Shown here piece by piece: positions 16,388 to 25,162 of a stretch of DNA of 64,000 bases. The first letter of the stretch is position 1, and every line of letters starts with the position of its first letter. Below the pieces are notes generated by a model. It did no database searches. It had not been told where the DNA came from and saw nothing but the letters and a program-made list of their open reading frames with translations. Source of the stretch: Actinomadura parmotrematis (GTDB lineage: Bacteria > Actinomycetota > Actinomycetes > Streptosporangiales > Streptosporangiaceae); assembly GCF_019458805.1 (NCBI RefSeq), contig NZ_JAIBOA010000003.1, positions 186,001-250,000 on the forward strand. The letters are read 5' to 3'. The position numbers were made by a program, and so were the translations under genes.

Positions 16388-18913
16388 GTGATGGGCGACC
16401 GTGCGGAAGTGATGGCAGTCGGCGTGGAGGAAGAGTTCCACACCGTCGACCTGGAGACCCACCGGCTGCTGCCGCGGGCCGACAGCCTGCTGGACCAGCT
16501 CCCCGTCGAGCGCTTCGGCGCCGAGCTGCAGCGGTCGGTGGTGGAGACCAACAGCCGGCCGTTCCTGCGGCTGATCGACCTGGCCGAGGACCTGGCGGCG
16601 CTCCGCCGGGGCGTGGTCGCGTCGGCCGAGCCGCTCGGGCTCGGCATCGTCGCGGCCGGCACCGTCCCGGTGGTGGACCTGGACGCGCTGAAGGTGACCC
16701 CGGACCCCCGGTTCGAGAACATGCTGGAGGAGTACCAGCTCCTCGCCCGCGAGCAGCTGATCTGCGGCGCGCAGGTGCACGTGGACGTCGGCGACCGCGA
16801 CCTCGCCGTCAAGATCGCGCACCGGCTGGCGCCCCGCCTGCCCGCGCTGCTCGCCCTGTCGGCGAGCTCGCCGTACTGGCTCGGCGGCGACACCGGCTAC
16901 GCCAGCTACCGGACGCTGCTCTGGTCGCGCTGGCCGACGACCGGCCCGGTCGGGGACTTCGCCTCGGCCGCCGAGTACGACGCGATGATCGACGACCTGA
17001 TCCGGTCGGGCGTCATCACCGACCGCGGGATGATCTACTTCGACATCCGGCCGTCCGCGCACCTGCCCACGATCGAGCTGCGGATCTGCGACGCCTGTCC
17101 GCGCGTCGAGGACGTCGTGCTGCTCGCCGGCCTGTTCCGCGCGCTGGTCATCCAGGAGATGGACGCGGTCGCCGAGGGGCGGCCCGCGCCGCGCGTCCGC
17201 GGCGAGGTCGTCCGGGCGATGAACTGGCGCGCGGCCCGCGCCGGCCTGGAGGGCGAGCTCGTCGACCCGGCCGACGGGACGCCGATGCCGGCGCCCGTCC
17301 AGATCCGCCGGATGCTCGGCGAGCTGCGGCCGACGCTGGAGCGGATGGACGACTGGGACCTCGTGTCCGAGCTCACCGACGCGGTCCTGCGCGGCGGCGG
17401 GTCGGCGGCCCGCCAGCGCGCCGCCTACGCCGAGGGCGGCCTCGGGCAGGTCGTGGACCTGCTGCTCGCCGAGACCCGCGCCAACACCGAGTGGGCGCCC
17501 GGCGCCGGACCCGCCCGCACCCAGGTCACCGGGATGCTCGCCGGGTACGACAGCTCCGCCGACGAGGCGGTCGTGTTCGACGGCAGCGCCCGCGGCCCCT
17601 ACGGCCTGCTGATGAACACCCTGGAGCGGCTCGGCCCGGACGGCCTCGCGGACCGCGAGCGCGAGCGCGACGAGGTGCAGCGCCAGCTCGGCATGACGTT
17701 CCGCGTCCCCGGCGAGGACCACGACCGGCTGTTCCCGGTGGACGTGATCCCGCGCATCGTCGCCGCCGAGGACTGGGCGCCGCTGCAGGCGGGTCTCGCC
17801 CAGCGGGTCAAGGCGCTGGAGCTGTTCCTGCACGACGCCTACACCGACCGGCACGCGATCCGCGACGGCGTCCTGCCCGCCTGGGTGGTGGACGAGGCGC
17901 CGGGCCTCCGCCCCGACGGGAGGCTCGTGCCGCGGTCGGCGACGCGGATCGCGGTCGCCGGCATCGACCTGGTCCGCGACGGCGCCGGCCGCTGGGCGGT
18001 GCTGGAGGACAACCTGCGGGTGCCGTCGGGCATCGGCTACGCCCTCGCCAACCGGCGGCTGTCGGCGCGGATCCTGCCCGAGCTGCTGCGCGCCGTCCCG
18101 ATGACGACGCCCGCGCGGGCCATGACGATGCTGCACGAGGCGCTGGTCGGCGACGCCTCCGGCCTCGCGCTCGTCACCTCCGGCGAGAGCGACTCGGCCT
18201 ACTTCGAGCACAAGCTGCTGGCGCGCGAGCTCGGCGTCCCGCTCGTGACTCCCGGCCAGCTGTCCTTCGACGGCGACGGGGTGTGGGCGGACGGGAACCG
18301 CGTCGAGGTGCTGTACCGGCGCATCGACGAGGACGAGCTGTTCGAGGCGCCCGGCGCCGACGGGCGCCGCCTCGGCCCGGCGCTGCTCACGGCCGTCGCG
18401 CGCGGCGAGCTGCGCCTCGCCAACGCCCCCGGCAACGGCCTCGGCGACGACAAGGCGCTCTACGCCTACGTGCCGCGCCTCATCGAGTACTACCTGGACG
18501 AGCGGCCGCTGGTGGACGGCGTCCCCACCTACCTGTGCCGCGACGAGGAGGCGCGCGAGCAGGTCCTGGACCGGCTGGACGAGCTCGTCCTGAAGCCGGT
18601 CGACGGGTACGGCGGCGCGGGCGTCACGATCGGCCCGGACGCGAGCCGCGCCGAGCTGGACGGGGCGCGCGAGCGGCTGCTCGCCGAGCCGGGCCGGTGG
18701 ATCGCGCAGGAGACCGTCCGGCTGTCCACCCACCCGGTGTTCGAGGACGGCCGGCTCCGGCCGCGCGCCGTGGACCTGCGGGTCTTCGTCAGCCAGGACG
18801 AGGGCGGGCCGCGGACGGTGCCGGTCGCGCTGACGCGCGTCGCGCCCGAGGGCAGCCGTGTCGTGAACTCCTCGCAGGGCGGCGGCTCCAAGGACACCTG
18901 GCTGATGCAGTAG
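16388..18913 (+). CDS. fusion of GCS2-type carboxylate-amine ligase and circularly permuted ATP-grasp
   Basis: This is an 841-residue fusion. Residues about 8-370 are a GCS2/YbdK glutamate-cysteine-ligase-like domain (GVEEEFHTVD, AELQRSVVETNS, GAQVHVDVGD, ELRICDACP). Such enzymes use ATP to form an amide on a glutamate-like carboxylate; EgtA of ergothioneine synthesis is a relative. Residues about 385-841 are a circularly permuted type 2 ATP-grasp domain (LEDNLRVPSGIGYALANR, LKPVDGYGGAGVTIG and the family-typical VNSSQGGGSKDTWL at the end), expected to make another peptide-like bond. The usual partners of that domain (alpha-E, transglutaminase-like) are absent. GTG 16388, ATG 16391 and ATG 16412 are possible starts. 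First gene of a three-gene operon. Confidence 0.88.
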   Translation: MMGDRAEVMAVGVEEEFHTVDLETHRLLPRADSLLDQLPVERFGAELQRSVVETNSRPFLRLIDLAEDLAALRRGVVASAEPLGLGIVAAGTVPVVDLDALKVTPDPRFENMLEEYQLLAREQLICGAQVHVDVGDRDLAVKIAHRLAPRLPALLALSASSPYWLGGDTGYASYRTLLWSRWPTTGPVGDFASAAEYDAMIDDLIRSGVITDRGMIYFDIRPSAHLPTIELRICDACPRVEDVVLLAGLFRALVIQEMDAVAEGRPAPRVRGEVVRAMNWRAARAGLEGELVDPADGTPMPAPVQIRRMLGELRPTLERMDDWDLVSELTDAVLRGGGSAARQRAAYAEGGLGQVVDLLLAETRANTEWAPGAGPARTQVTGMLAGYDSSADEAVVFDGSARGPYGLLMNTLERLGPDGLADRERERDEVQRQLGMTFRVPGEDHDRLFPVDVIPRIVAAEDWAPLQAGLAQRVKALELFLHDAYTDRHAIRDGVLPAWVVDEAPGLRPDGRLVPRSATRIAVAGIDLVRDGAGRWAVLEDNLRVPSGIGYALANRRLSARILPELLRAVPMTTPARAMTMLHEALVGDASGLALVTSGESDSAYFEHKLLARELGVPLVTPGQLSFDGDGVWADGNRVEVLYRRIDEDELFEAPGADGRRLGPALLTAVARGELRLANAPGNGLGDDKALYAYVPRLIEYYLDERPLVDGVPTYLCRDEEAREQVLDRLDELVLKPVDGYGGAGVTIGPDASRAELDGARERLLAEPGRWIAQETVRLSTHPVFEDGRLRPRAVDLRVFVSQDEGGPRTVPVALTRVAPEGSRVVNSSQGGGSKDTWLMQ

Positions 18914-18935
18914 AGGAAGGGAACGGTAGCGGTAC

Positions 18936-20708
18936 ATGTGCGGGCTGAGCGGAGAGGTGCGCCTGGACGGCGGCGGCGCGGACGTCGCGGCGGTGGCGCG
19001 GATGACGGCGGTGATGGAGCCGCGCGGTCCCGACGGCGTCGGCGTCTGGTCGCAGGGCGGCGTCGCGCTCGGCCACCGCCGGCTGAAGATCATCGACCTG
19101 TCGGAGCACGGCGCGCAGCCGATGGCCGACGCCGACCTCGGCCTGACCTGCGTCTTCAACGGCTGCGTCTACAACTACCAGGAGCTGCGCGCCGAGCTCG
19201 CCGCCGCCGGGTACCGGTTCTTCTCCACCTCCGACACCGAAGTGATCATCAAGGCGTACCACCGCTGGGGCACCGGCTGCGTCGACCGCTTCAAGGGCAT
19301 GTTCGCGTTCGCGATCGTCGAGCGCGACTCCGGCCGCGTCGTCCTCGGCCGCGACCGGCTCGGCATCAAGCCGCTCTACGTCGCCGCCGACGCGCACCGG
19401 CTGCGGTTCGCCTCGACGCTGCCCGCGCTGCTCGCGGGCGGCGGGATCGACACCGAGCTCGACCTCGTCGCGCTGCACCACTACATGTCGTTCCACTCGG
19501 TGGTGCCGCCGCCCCGCACGATCCTCAAGGGCGTCCGCAAGCTGCCGCCCGCGACCGTCCGCACCATCGACCCCGACGGCACCGTCCGGGACCGCCTGTA
19601 CTGGCGGCCCGCGCACAGCCGGACCCTGGACCTCGGGCCGGCGGAGTGGACCGAGCGGGTCCTCGCCGCGCTGCGCACCGCCGTGGACCGGCGCATGGTC
19701 GCCGACGTCCCGGTCGGCGTGCTGCTGTCGGGCGGCCTGGACTCCAGCCTCATCGTCGCGCTGCTCGCCGAGGCGGGCCAGCGCGACCTGAAGACGTTCA
19801 GCATCGGGTTCCAGGCGGCGGGCGGGGAGTCCGGCGACGAGTTCGCCTACTCCGACATCGTCGCGGAGCGGTTCGGCACCGACCACCACCAGATCCGCAT
19901 CGACGACGCGCGGCTGCTGCCCGCCCTCGCCGGCGCCGTCGGCGCCATGAGCGAGCCGATGGTCTCGCACGACGTCGTCGCGTTCTACCTGCTGTCGCAG
20001 GAGGTTGCGAAACACGTCAAGGTGGTGCAGTCCGGGCAGGGCGCCGACGAGGTCCTCGCCGGCTACGACTGGTACCCGCCGCTCGCCGGCGTCCCCCGCG
20101 AGGACGCCGTCGCCGCCTACACGCGGGTGTTCATGGACCGCCCCTACGACGAGCTGCGCGGCATCCTCGCGCCCGACCGGCTCCTCGACCACGACGCCGC
20201 CACCGCGTTCGTCGCCGACCACTTCGGCGAGGCGGGCGCGGAGACGGCGCTGGACGCGGCGCTCCGCATCGACTCCACGGTCATGCTCGTGGACGATCCG
20301 GTGAAGCGCGTCGACAACATGACGATGGCGTGGGGCCTGGAGGCCCGCACCCCGTTCCTGGACCACGACCTGGTCGAGCTCGCCGCGGCCTGCCCGCCGG
20401 AGCTGAAGCTCGCCCACGGCGGCAAGGGCGTGCTGAAGGACGCGGCGCGCGGCGTCGTCCCCGACGAAGTGATCGACCGCACGAAGGGCTACTTTCCCGT
20501 ACCCGCCATCCGCCACCTCGACGGGCCGTACCTGGAGCTCGTCCGCGAGGCCCTGTCCGCGCCGGAGGCCAAGGCGCGCGGCCTGTTCCGGCCCGAGTAC
20601 GTCGACCGGCTCCTCGCCGCGCCGCTGGAGCACCGCACGACCCTCGGGTCCAGCCAGCTCTGGCAGGTTGCGTTGCTGGAGATGTGGTTGCAGAGTCATG
20701 GCGTGTGA
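18936..20708 (+). CDS. AsnB/AsnO-family glutamine amidotransferase
   Basis: This 590-residue class II amidotransferase uses glutamine and ATP to amidate a carboxylate. Cys2 of the processed protein (MCGLSG) is the glutaminase nucleophile; HRRLKIIDLS and FNGCVYNYQELR complete that half. SGGLDSS near residue 264 is the pyrophosphatase loop of the synthetase half, and GQGADEVLAGYDWYPP and RTPFLDHDLVELA are typical. Length and order match the N-acetylglutaminylglutamine amidotransferase group (TIGR03104-like) rather than plain asparagine synthetase, but the usual partner with a GNAT domain is replaced here by the GCS2/ATP-grasp fusion. It starts 22 bp after that gene. Confidence 0.88.
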   Translation: MCGLSGEVRLDGGGADVAAVARMTAVMEPRGPDGVGVWSQGGVALGHRRLKIIDLSEHGAQPMADADLGLTCVFNGCVYNYQELRAELAAAGYRFFSTSDTEVIIKAYHRWGTGCVDRFKGMFAFAIVERDSGRVVLGRDRLGIKPLYVAADAHRLRFASTLPALLAGGGIDTELDLVALHHYMSFHSVVPPPRTILKGVRKLPPATVRTIDPDGTVRDRLYWRPAHSRTLDLGPAEWTERVLAALRTAVDRRMVADVPVGVLLSGGLDSSLIVALLAEAGQRDLKTFSIGFQAAGGESGDEFAYSDIVAERFGTDHHQIRIDDARLLPALAGAVGAMSEPMVSHDVVAFYLLSQEVAKHVKVVQSGQGADEVLAGYDWYPPLAGVPREDAVAAYTRVFMDRPYDELRGILAPDRLLDHDAATAFVADHFGEAGAETALDAALRIDSTVMLVDDPVKRVDNMTMAWGLEARTPFLDHDLVELAAACPPELKLAHGGKGVLKDAARGVVPDEVIDRTKGYFPVPAIRHLDGPYLELVREALSAPEAKARGLFRPEYVDRLLAAPLEHRTTLGSSQLWQVALLEMWLQSHGV

Positions 20709-20773
20709 GTGAGACGGAGGCCGGGAACCACCCAGGCTGAAACCTGTGCCACGACGAGGGGGAAACCGCATAG

Positions 20774-21541
20774 ATGTGTCGCCACTTCGCTTGGGTCGGC
20801 GGACCCAGGACCCTGAACGCCCTGTTCTTCGAGCCCTCCTACGGGCTCCCTGAACAGGCCAAGCTGCCGCGCTGGCAGCAGATCGGCCTGGTCAACAAGG
20901 ACGGCTTCGGCGCCGGATGGCATCCGGCCGAGGGCGGCACCGAGGTGTACCGCACCACCACCCCCATCTGGGAGGACACGGTGTTCCCGGTGTGGGCGCC
21001 GGAGGTGTCCGCCCGCTGCGTGCTCGGCGCCGCCCGCGCCGCGAGCCCCGGCATGCCGATCGAGGAGACGGCGAACGCGCCGTTCACCAACGGGCAGGTG
21101 CTGTTCAGCCTGAACGGCCACTGCGACGTCGGGAAGGTCGGCGCGCTGCTGGAGGCCGGCCGCACGCCCGAGTCCACCTGCGACTCGGCGTTCCTCGCGG
21201 CGGTGCTGTGGCAGCGCCTCGACCAGGGCGCGCCGCTCGCGGACGCCGTCGAGGGCCTGCTCTACGACGTGGTCGCCCTCGACCCCAACGCCTGCCTCAA
21301 CATGCTCGCGACCGACGGCGCCCGGGCCGTCGCGACGACCTGGGCCGAGACGCTCTGCTACCGGCGCGAGCCGGACGGCGTCATGGTCGCCAGCGAGCCG
21401 CAGGACGACCGGGAGGACTGGACGACCGTCCCGGACCGCTCGATCGTCCGCACCGACGGGACGTCCGTCGAGGTCGAGCCGCTGCGCACGCTGCCGTCGG
21501 CGTCCCCGACGGTCCTGCCCGGCGAGGCCGTCCCGGGCTGA
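20774..21541 (+). CDS. class II glutamine amidotransferase-like hydrolase (EgtC-like)
   Basis: This 255-residue Ntn hydrolase has MCRHFAWVGG with nucleophilic Cys2, then VNKDGFGAGWH, ARAASPG and FSLNGHCD, the pattern of EgtC and YafJ-type class II amidotransferases that stand alone and cleave gamma-glutamyl or similar amide bonds. EgtC removes the gamma-glutamyl group from an ergothioneine precursor. No egtB or egtD is visible nearby, so ergothioneine synthesis itself is not indicated. Cys2 and the GGGG-containing upstream stretch define the start. Last gene of the operon; a strong terminator follows 7 bp later. Confidence 0.85.
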   Translation: MCRHFAWVGGPRTLNALFFEPSYGLPEQAKLPRWQQIGLVNKDGFGAGWHPAEGGTEVYRTTTPIWEDTVFPVWAPEVSARCVLGAARAASPGMPIEETANAPFTNGQVLFSLNGHCDVGKVGALLEAGRTPESTCDSAFLAAVLWQRLDQGAPLADAVEGLLYDVVALDPNACLNMLATDGARAVATTWAETLCYRREPDGVMVASEPQDDREDWTTVPDRSIVRTDGTSVEVEPLRTLPSASPTVLPGEAVPG

Positions 21542-21547
21542 TCCCGC

Positions 21548-21583
21548 TCCGCCGCCCCGCCGGACGCCCGGCGGGGCGGCGGA
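21548..21583 (+). terminator. strong hairpin ending the ligase/amidotransferase operon
   Basis: 21548-21563 pairs with 21568-21583 in a perfect 16-bp GC-rich stem with loop ACGC, immediately after the stop at 21541. Confidence 0.8.
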
Positions 21584-21612
21584 ATGTCGGACGCTGCGGA
21601 TAGCGTCCCGGC

Positions 21613-22086
21613 ATGGGCGGGATCCGGTACGTGCGGGGCGACGCGACGAGCCCGCAGGCCAAGGGCGTGAAGCTGGTCGGGCACGTGTGCAACGACCGCG
21701 GCGGCTGGGGCAAGGGCTTCGTGCTCGCGCTGTCGCGGCGCTGGCCCGAACCCGAGCGCGACTACCGGTCCTGGTACCGGTCGCGGGACGGCTTCGCGCT
21801 CGGCGCCGTCCGTTTCGTGCAGGTCGAGCGGTACGTGTGGGTGGCCAACATGCTGGCCCAGCACGGGACGCGGCGGCCGCGGCGGGGCGGCGTCCTCGTC
21901 CGCTACGACGCGCTCGACGCCTGCCTGGACGCGCTCGGCGCGAAGGCCGCCGAGCTCGGCGCCTCGGTGCACCTGCCGCGCATCGGGTGCGGGCTGGCGG
22001 GCGGCCGCTGGGAGGCGGTCGAGCCGCTCGTCGAGGGGCGGCTGGTCGCGCGGGGCATCGCCGTCACCGTCTACGACACGGACTGA
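21613..22086 (+). CDS. macro-domain protein (ADP-ribose binding or hydrolase)
   Basis: This 157-residue single macro domain reads IRYVRGDATSP at the start (adenosine/ribose strand), KLVGHVCNDRGGWGKGFVLALSR (the catalytic/phosphate loop typical of the TARG1/ALC1-like branch), and LPRIGCGLAGGRWEAVEPL near the end (the second ligand loop). Members bind ADP-ribose and often reverse glutamate-linked ADP-ribosylation. Separate from the upstream operon because a strong terminator lies between them. Convergent with the secreted gene at 22284. Confidence 0.9.
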   Translation: MGGIRYVRGDATSPQAKGVKLVGHVCNDRGGWGKGFVLALSRRWPEPERDYRSWYRSRDGFALGAVRFVQVERYVWVANMLAQHGTRRPRRGGVLVRYDALDACLDALGAKAAELGASVHLPRIGCGLAGGRWEAVEPLVEGRLVARGIAVTVYDTD

Positions 22087-22092
22087 GGAAGA

Positions 22093-22134
22093 CGGGCCGG
22101 GAAGCACGGGCCGGGAAGCACGGGCCGGGAAGCA
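22093..22134. repeat. three tandem copies of a 14-bp unit
   Basis: CGGGCCGGGAAGCA is repeated exactly three times (22093-22106, 22107-22120, 22121-22134) just after the macro-domain stop. It could vary in copy number between strains. Confidence 0.9.
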
Positions 22135-22225
22135 CGGGGCCGCGCCCGGCCGGGTCCGGGCCGGGCGCGGCGGTCGTGCACGGCCCCGGTGCCCCGCGCG
22201 GCACCGGGACCATGTCCGGAGGCGC

Positions 22226-22273
22226 GGCCGGTCCGCGGCGGAGCGGCGCACCCCGCGCCGCCGCGGACCGGCC
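22226..22273. terminator. long GC hairpin between convergent genes
   Basis: 22226-22241 and 22258-22273 form a perfect 16-bp stem. A second hairpin (22185-22193 with 22200-22208) lies beside it. Together they separate the macro-domain gene from the leftward secreted gene ending at 22284. Confidence 0.75.
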
Positions 22274-22283
22274 GGCGTGCGGG

Positions 22284-22946
22284 TCAGCGCCAGCAGTCCT
22301 GGTGGGTCTGGGACAGGAAGACCTGGCTGACCCGGCCCCTGTACAGGTCGAAGTTGTAGGCGGCGCTCTTGTCCGGCGTCGCGTACACCCAGGCGTGCCG
22401 GTCGTTGCCCTTCAGGCCCGGGTAGGCGCGGCGCAGGTCCCGCAGGGACGAGCCGACGGCGATGCCGCGCGGCGTCCGGGCGTCCTGCGGGGCGACGATG
22501 TTCGCGACGCCGTACTTGCGGGAGATGAGGACGTCGAAGCCGCGCCGGTCGTGGGAGGGCCGGAAGGTGTACGCCGCGCAGTGGCGGGTGCCGCGCTTCT
22601 GCCGGAGGTCGCCGGCGTGCTGGACCTGCCGCAGGTTCGCCCCGAGCGCGACGCCGCGGAAGCTCGTCGGGCCGAACGCGCCGCGCTGGTCGGGCCTGCC
22701 GGGCTGGCCGTGCTGGTCGCCGGGCCGGCCCCCGTGCTGGCCGCCGTGCTGCCCGCCGGGCAGCGGGAGCGGCAGCGTGGTGGCGGGGCCGCCGTGCTGG
22801 GCGGGCGCGCCGTTCTGGGCGGGGGCGGGGCTCGGCGCCGCGGACGCGCCGGGGGCGAGGGCCGCCGCCGCGATCGCGGTGCCGAGGAGGCCGAGGGCGC
22901 CCGCCGCGACGGGCCGGGCGAGGCGCTGCATGGTGATGTCGAGCAT
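22284..22946 (-). CDS. secreted protein of unknown function
   Basis: This 220-residue precursor has a signal peptide ending at ASAAPS (residue about 35), then a low-complexity Pro/Gly/Gln/His linker rich in QHGG repeats. The folded C-terminal region of about 120 residues (GVALGANLRQV, CAAYTFRPSHDRRGF, SLRDLRRAYPGLKG) has two Cys that could form a disulfide. The C-terminal part has the rhythm of small stress-response beta domains with a repeated GI/GVALGxxLxxLRRAYP motif. ATG 22946 is preferred over 22964 because AAGGGG precedes it at the right distance. Confidence 0.78.
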   Translation of the reverse strand: MLDITMQRLARPVAAGALGLLGTAIAAAALAPGASAAPSPAPAQNGAPAQHGGPATTLPLPLPGGQHGGQHGGRPGDQHGQPGRPDQRGAFGPTSFRGVALGANLRQVQHAGDLRQKRGTRHCAAYTFRPSHDRRGFDVLISRKYGVANIVAPQDARTPRGIAVGSSLRDLRRAYPGLKGNDRHAWVYATPDKSAAYNFDLYRGRVSQVFLSQTHQDCWR

Positions 22947-23063
22947 TGGTGATCCCCTTGTCACGTGCGTGCCGTGCCGGGCTGGTGTGTCCCGACATCT
23001 ACTGCGACTACCGCTGGTCGGAGAAGGTTCGGTCGCTACCGGTGAGAATCTGAATGCGGGGAG

Positions 23064-24446
23064 TTACGTCACGTTATGCGGTGGAAAGGGGAGGGTGACG
23101 CGCACCGCCGTCCCCGCGCCGGGCGCGGAGCGGAGCGCGGCGGTGCCGCCGTGGGCGGCGGCGATGGCCGCGACGATCGGCAGCCCGAGCCCCGCGCCGC
23201 CCGTGCCCGCGCCCGTCCCGCCGGACGCGGCGGCCCGGTGGAACCGCTCGAAGGCGCGCGCCGCGTCCTCGGCGGGCATGCCGGGCCCCTCGTCGGCGAC
23301 CTCGATGACGGCGGCGCCGTCCTGCCCGGCGATCCGCACGGTCGCGGGGGTGCCCGGCGGGGTGTGGGCGCGGACGTTGCCGAGGAGGTTGGCGAGGACC
23401 TGCCGGACGCGGCCCTCGTCCACGGCCGCGACGAGGGAGGCGGGCGCGTCCAGGGCGATCGGTCCGTGCGGCCCGGCGGCCCGCGCGTCGCGGACGGCGT
23501 CGCGGGCGAGCGCGGCGAGGTCGGCGGGCGCGCGGGCGAGCGCGGCCTCCCGGTCGAGCCGGGCGAGGGCGAGCAGGTCGGTGACGAGCCGGTCCATCCG
23601 CTGCGCCTCGGCCTCGATGCGGCCCATCGCCTCGGGCAGCTCGTCCGGGCCGAGGGCGCCGTGCCGGTACAGCTCGGCGTAGCCCTGGATGGTGGTGAGC
23701 GGGGTGCGCAGCTCGTGCGAGGCGTCCGCGGCGAACTCCCGGACCCGCGCCTCGGACCGGCCGCGCGCCCGGAACGCCTCCTCGATGCGGTCCAGCATCA
23801 CGTTGATCGCGGCGGCGAGGCGGCCGGTCTCGGTGCGGCCGCCGGGGTCCGGCATGCGGGCGCCGAGGTCGCCTCCCGCGGCGATCGCGCCCGCGGTCGC
23901 CGCCATCCGGCCGAGCGGCCGCAGCCCGCGGCGGATCAGCCCGCGGCCGCCGGCGGCGAGCAGCGCCAGCAGCACGAGCGCGGTGGCGGCCTCGGCCAGC
24001 AGCAGGTTGCGGACGGCCGCGTCGATCTCGTCGAGGGGCGCCGCGACGACGACGGCGCCGCCGCGGGCCGTGGGCCGCGCGACGGCCCGCAGCCCCGGCA
24101 GCCCGAACGGCTCCATGGCGGCGGCGTGCCGGGCCAGTCCGGCGGCGCCCATGTCCTGCACGGCCCGCACGGCCGCCGACGGGTCGGGGTCGGCGCCGCT
24201 CAGCGGCCGGACCCGCCCGGACGCCGACACGTTCAGCACGACGAACCGGGCGGGCGCGACGCCCTCCTCGGGCAGGCCGGGGCGGAGCAGGCGGGCGACG
24301 GCGCGGTCCCGGGCCGCGGCGAGCTGCCCGTCCACCCGGTGCATCAGGTACCCGTGCAGGACGAGGCCGCTGACCAGGCCCATCACCGCGAGGCCGGTCA
24401 GCGCGACGGCGAGCAGGCCGGCGAGCAGCCGCGCGTTCAGCGTCAT
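23064..24446 (-). CDS. sensor histidine kinase of a two-component system
   Basis: This 460-residue kinase has TM1 at about 8-30, an extracytoplasmic sensing region of about 110 residues, TM2 near 145-165 and a HAMP segment. The phosphorylated His lies in DASHELRTPLTTIQG. ATP-binding motifs are NLLGNVRAHTPPG (N box), DEGPGMP (G1) and GLGLPIV (G2). ATG 24446 overlaps the response regulator stop by four bases (ATGA), so the two are coupled. The stimulus is unknown; the secreted beta protein upstream in the operon may take part. Confidence 0.93.
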   Translation of the reverse strand: MTLNARLLAGLLAVALTGLAVMGLVSGLVLHGYLMHRVDGQLAAARDRAVARLLRPGLPEEGVAPARFVVLNVSASGRVRPLSGADPDPSAAVRAVQDMGAAGLARHAAAMEPFGLPGLRAVARPTARGGAVVVAAPLDEIDAAVRNLLLAEAATALVLLALLAAGGRGLIRRGLRPLGRMAATAGAIAAGGDLGARMPDPGGRTETGRLAAAINVMLDRIEEAFRARGRSEARVREFAADASHELRTPLTTIQGYAELYRHGALGPDELPEAMGRIEAEAQRMDRLVTDLLALARLDREAALARAPADLAALARDAVRDARAAGPHGPIALDAPASLVAAVDEGRVRQVLANLLGNVRAHTPPGTPATVRIAGQDGAAVIEVADEGPGMPAEDAARAFERFHRAAASGGTGAGTGGAGLGLPIVAAIAAAHGGTAALRSAPGAGTAVRVTLPFPPHNVT

Positions 24447-25150
24447 GCGCGCAGGGTGTAGCCGACGCCGCGGCGGGTGTGGATCAGCGGCGGGCCGAGC
24501 GGGTCGAGCTTGCGGCGCAGGTAGCTGACGTAGGTCTCCACCACCTGCGGGTTGCCGTGCTCCTCCCACCCCCACACCGCCGCCAAGAGCTGCCGGCGGC
24601 TGAGGACGCGCCCCGCGTGCCGCATGAGGTGGGCGAGCAGCCGGAACTCGGTCGGCGACAGGTCGATCTCGGTGCCGGCCCGCCGCACCGTCCAGGTCGC
24701 CTCGCTGAGCTCCAGGTCGCCGACGCGCAGCACCTCGGCGTCGTCGCCGGTGTCGTCGGAAGGGCCGGGCGCGGGCGCGGCGGCGCGGCGGAGGACGGCG
24801 CGCACGCGCGCCACCAGCGCCTCGATGGAGAACGGCTTGGTGACATAGTCGTCACCGCCGAGGGTGAGACCGGTGACGGTGTCGGACGGGGTGTCGCGCG
24901 CCGTCAGGAAGATGACCGGCACGCCGTCGCCCGCGTCGCGGAGGCGGCGGCAGACCTCGAACCCGTCGATGTCGGGCAGCATGACGTCGAGGAGGACGAG
25001 GTCCGGCCGCCGCTCGCGCGCGGCGGCGAGCGCCTCGGCGCCGGTCGCGGCCTCCACGGTGGCGAAGCCGTGGAAGCGCAGCGCGGTGCGCATGAGGCCG
25101 CGGATGCCGGGCTCGTCGTCCACGACGAGGACCGTGCGGTCGTCGTTCAC
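24443..25150 (-). CDS. OmpR-family response regulator
   Basis: This 235-residue regulator has a receiver domain with VVDDEPGI (acidic pocket), LVLLDVMLPDIDGFE (phosphorylated Asp near 53) and VTKPFSIEAL (conserved Lys), then an OmpR winged helix (LSPTEFRLLAHLMRHAGRV, VVETYVSYLRRKLD). GTG 25150 follows GGAGG. It overlaps the kinase gene and follows the secreted protein gene by 12 bp, forming a three-gene leftward operon. Confidence 0.95.
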   Translation of the reverse strand: MNDDRTVLVVDDEPGIRGLMRTALRFHGFATVEAATGAEALAAARERRPDLVLLDVMLPDIDGFEVCRRLRDAGDGVPVIFLTARDTPSDTVTGLTLGGDDYVTKPFSIEALVARVRAVLRRAAAPAPGPSDDTGDDAEVLRVGDLELSEATWTVRRAGTEIDLSPTEFRLLAHLMRHAGRVLSRRQLLAAVWGWEEHGNPQVVETYVSYLRRKLDPLGPPLIHTRRGVGYTLRA

Positions 25151-25162
25151 GCGCCTCCGCCG

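Noticed and set aside
20774..21541. Ergothioneine biosynthesis cluster
   Set aside because: An EgtC-like and an EgtA-related domain are present, but egtB, egtD and egtE are absent and the ATP-grasp and AsnO parts do not belong to that pathway.
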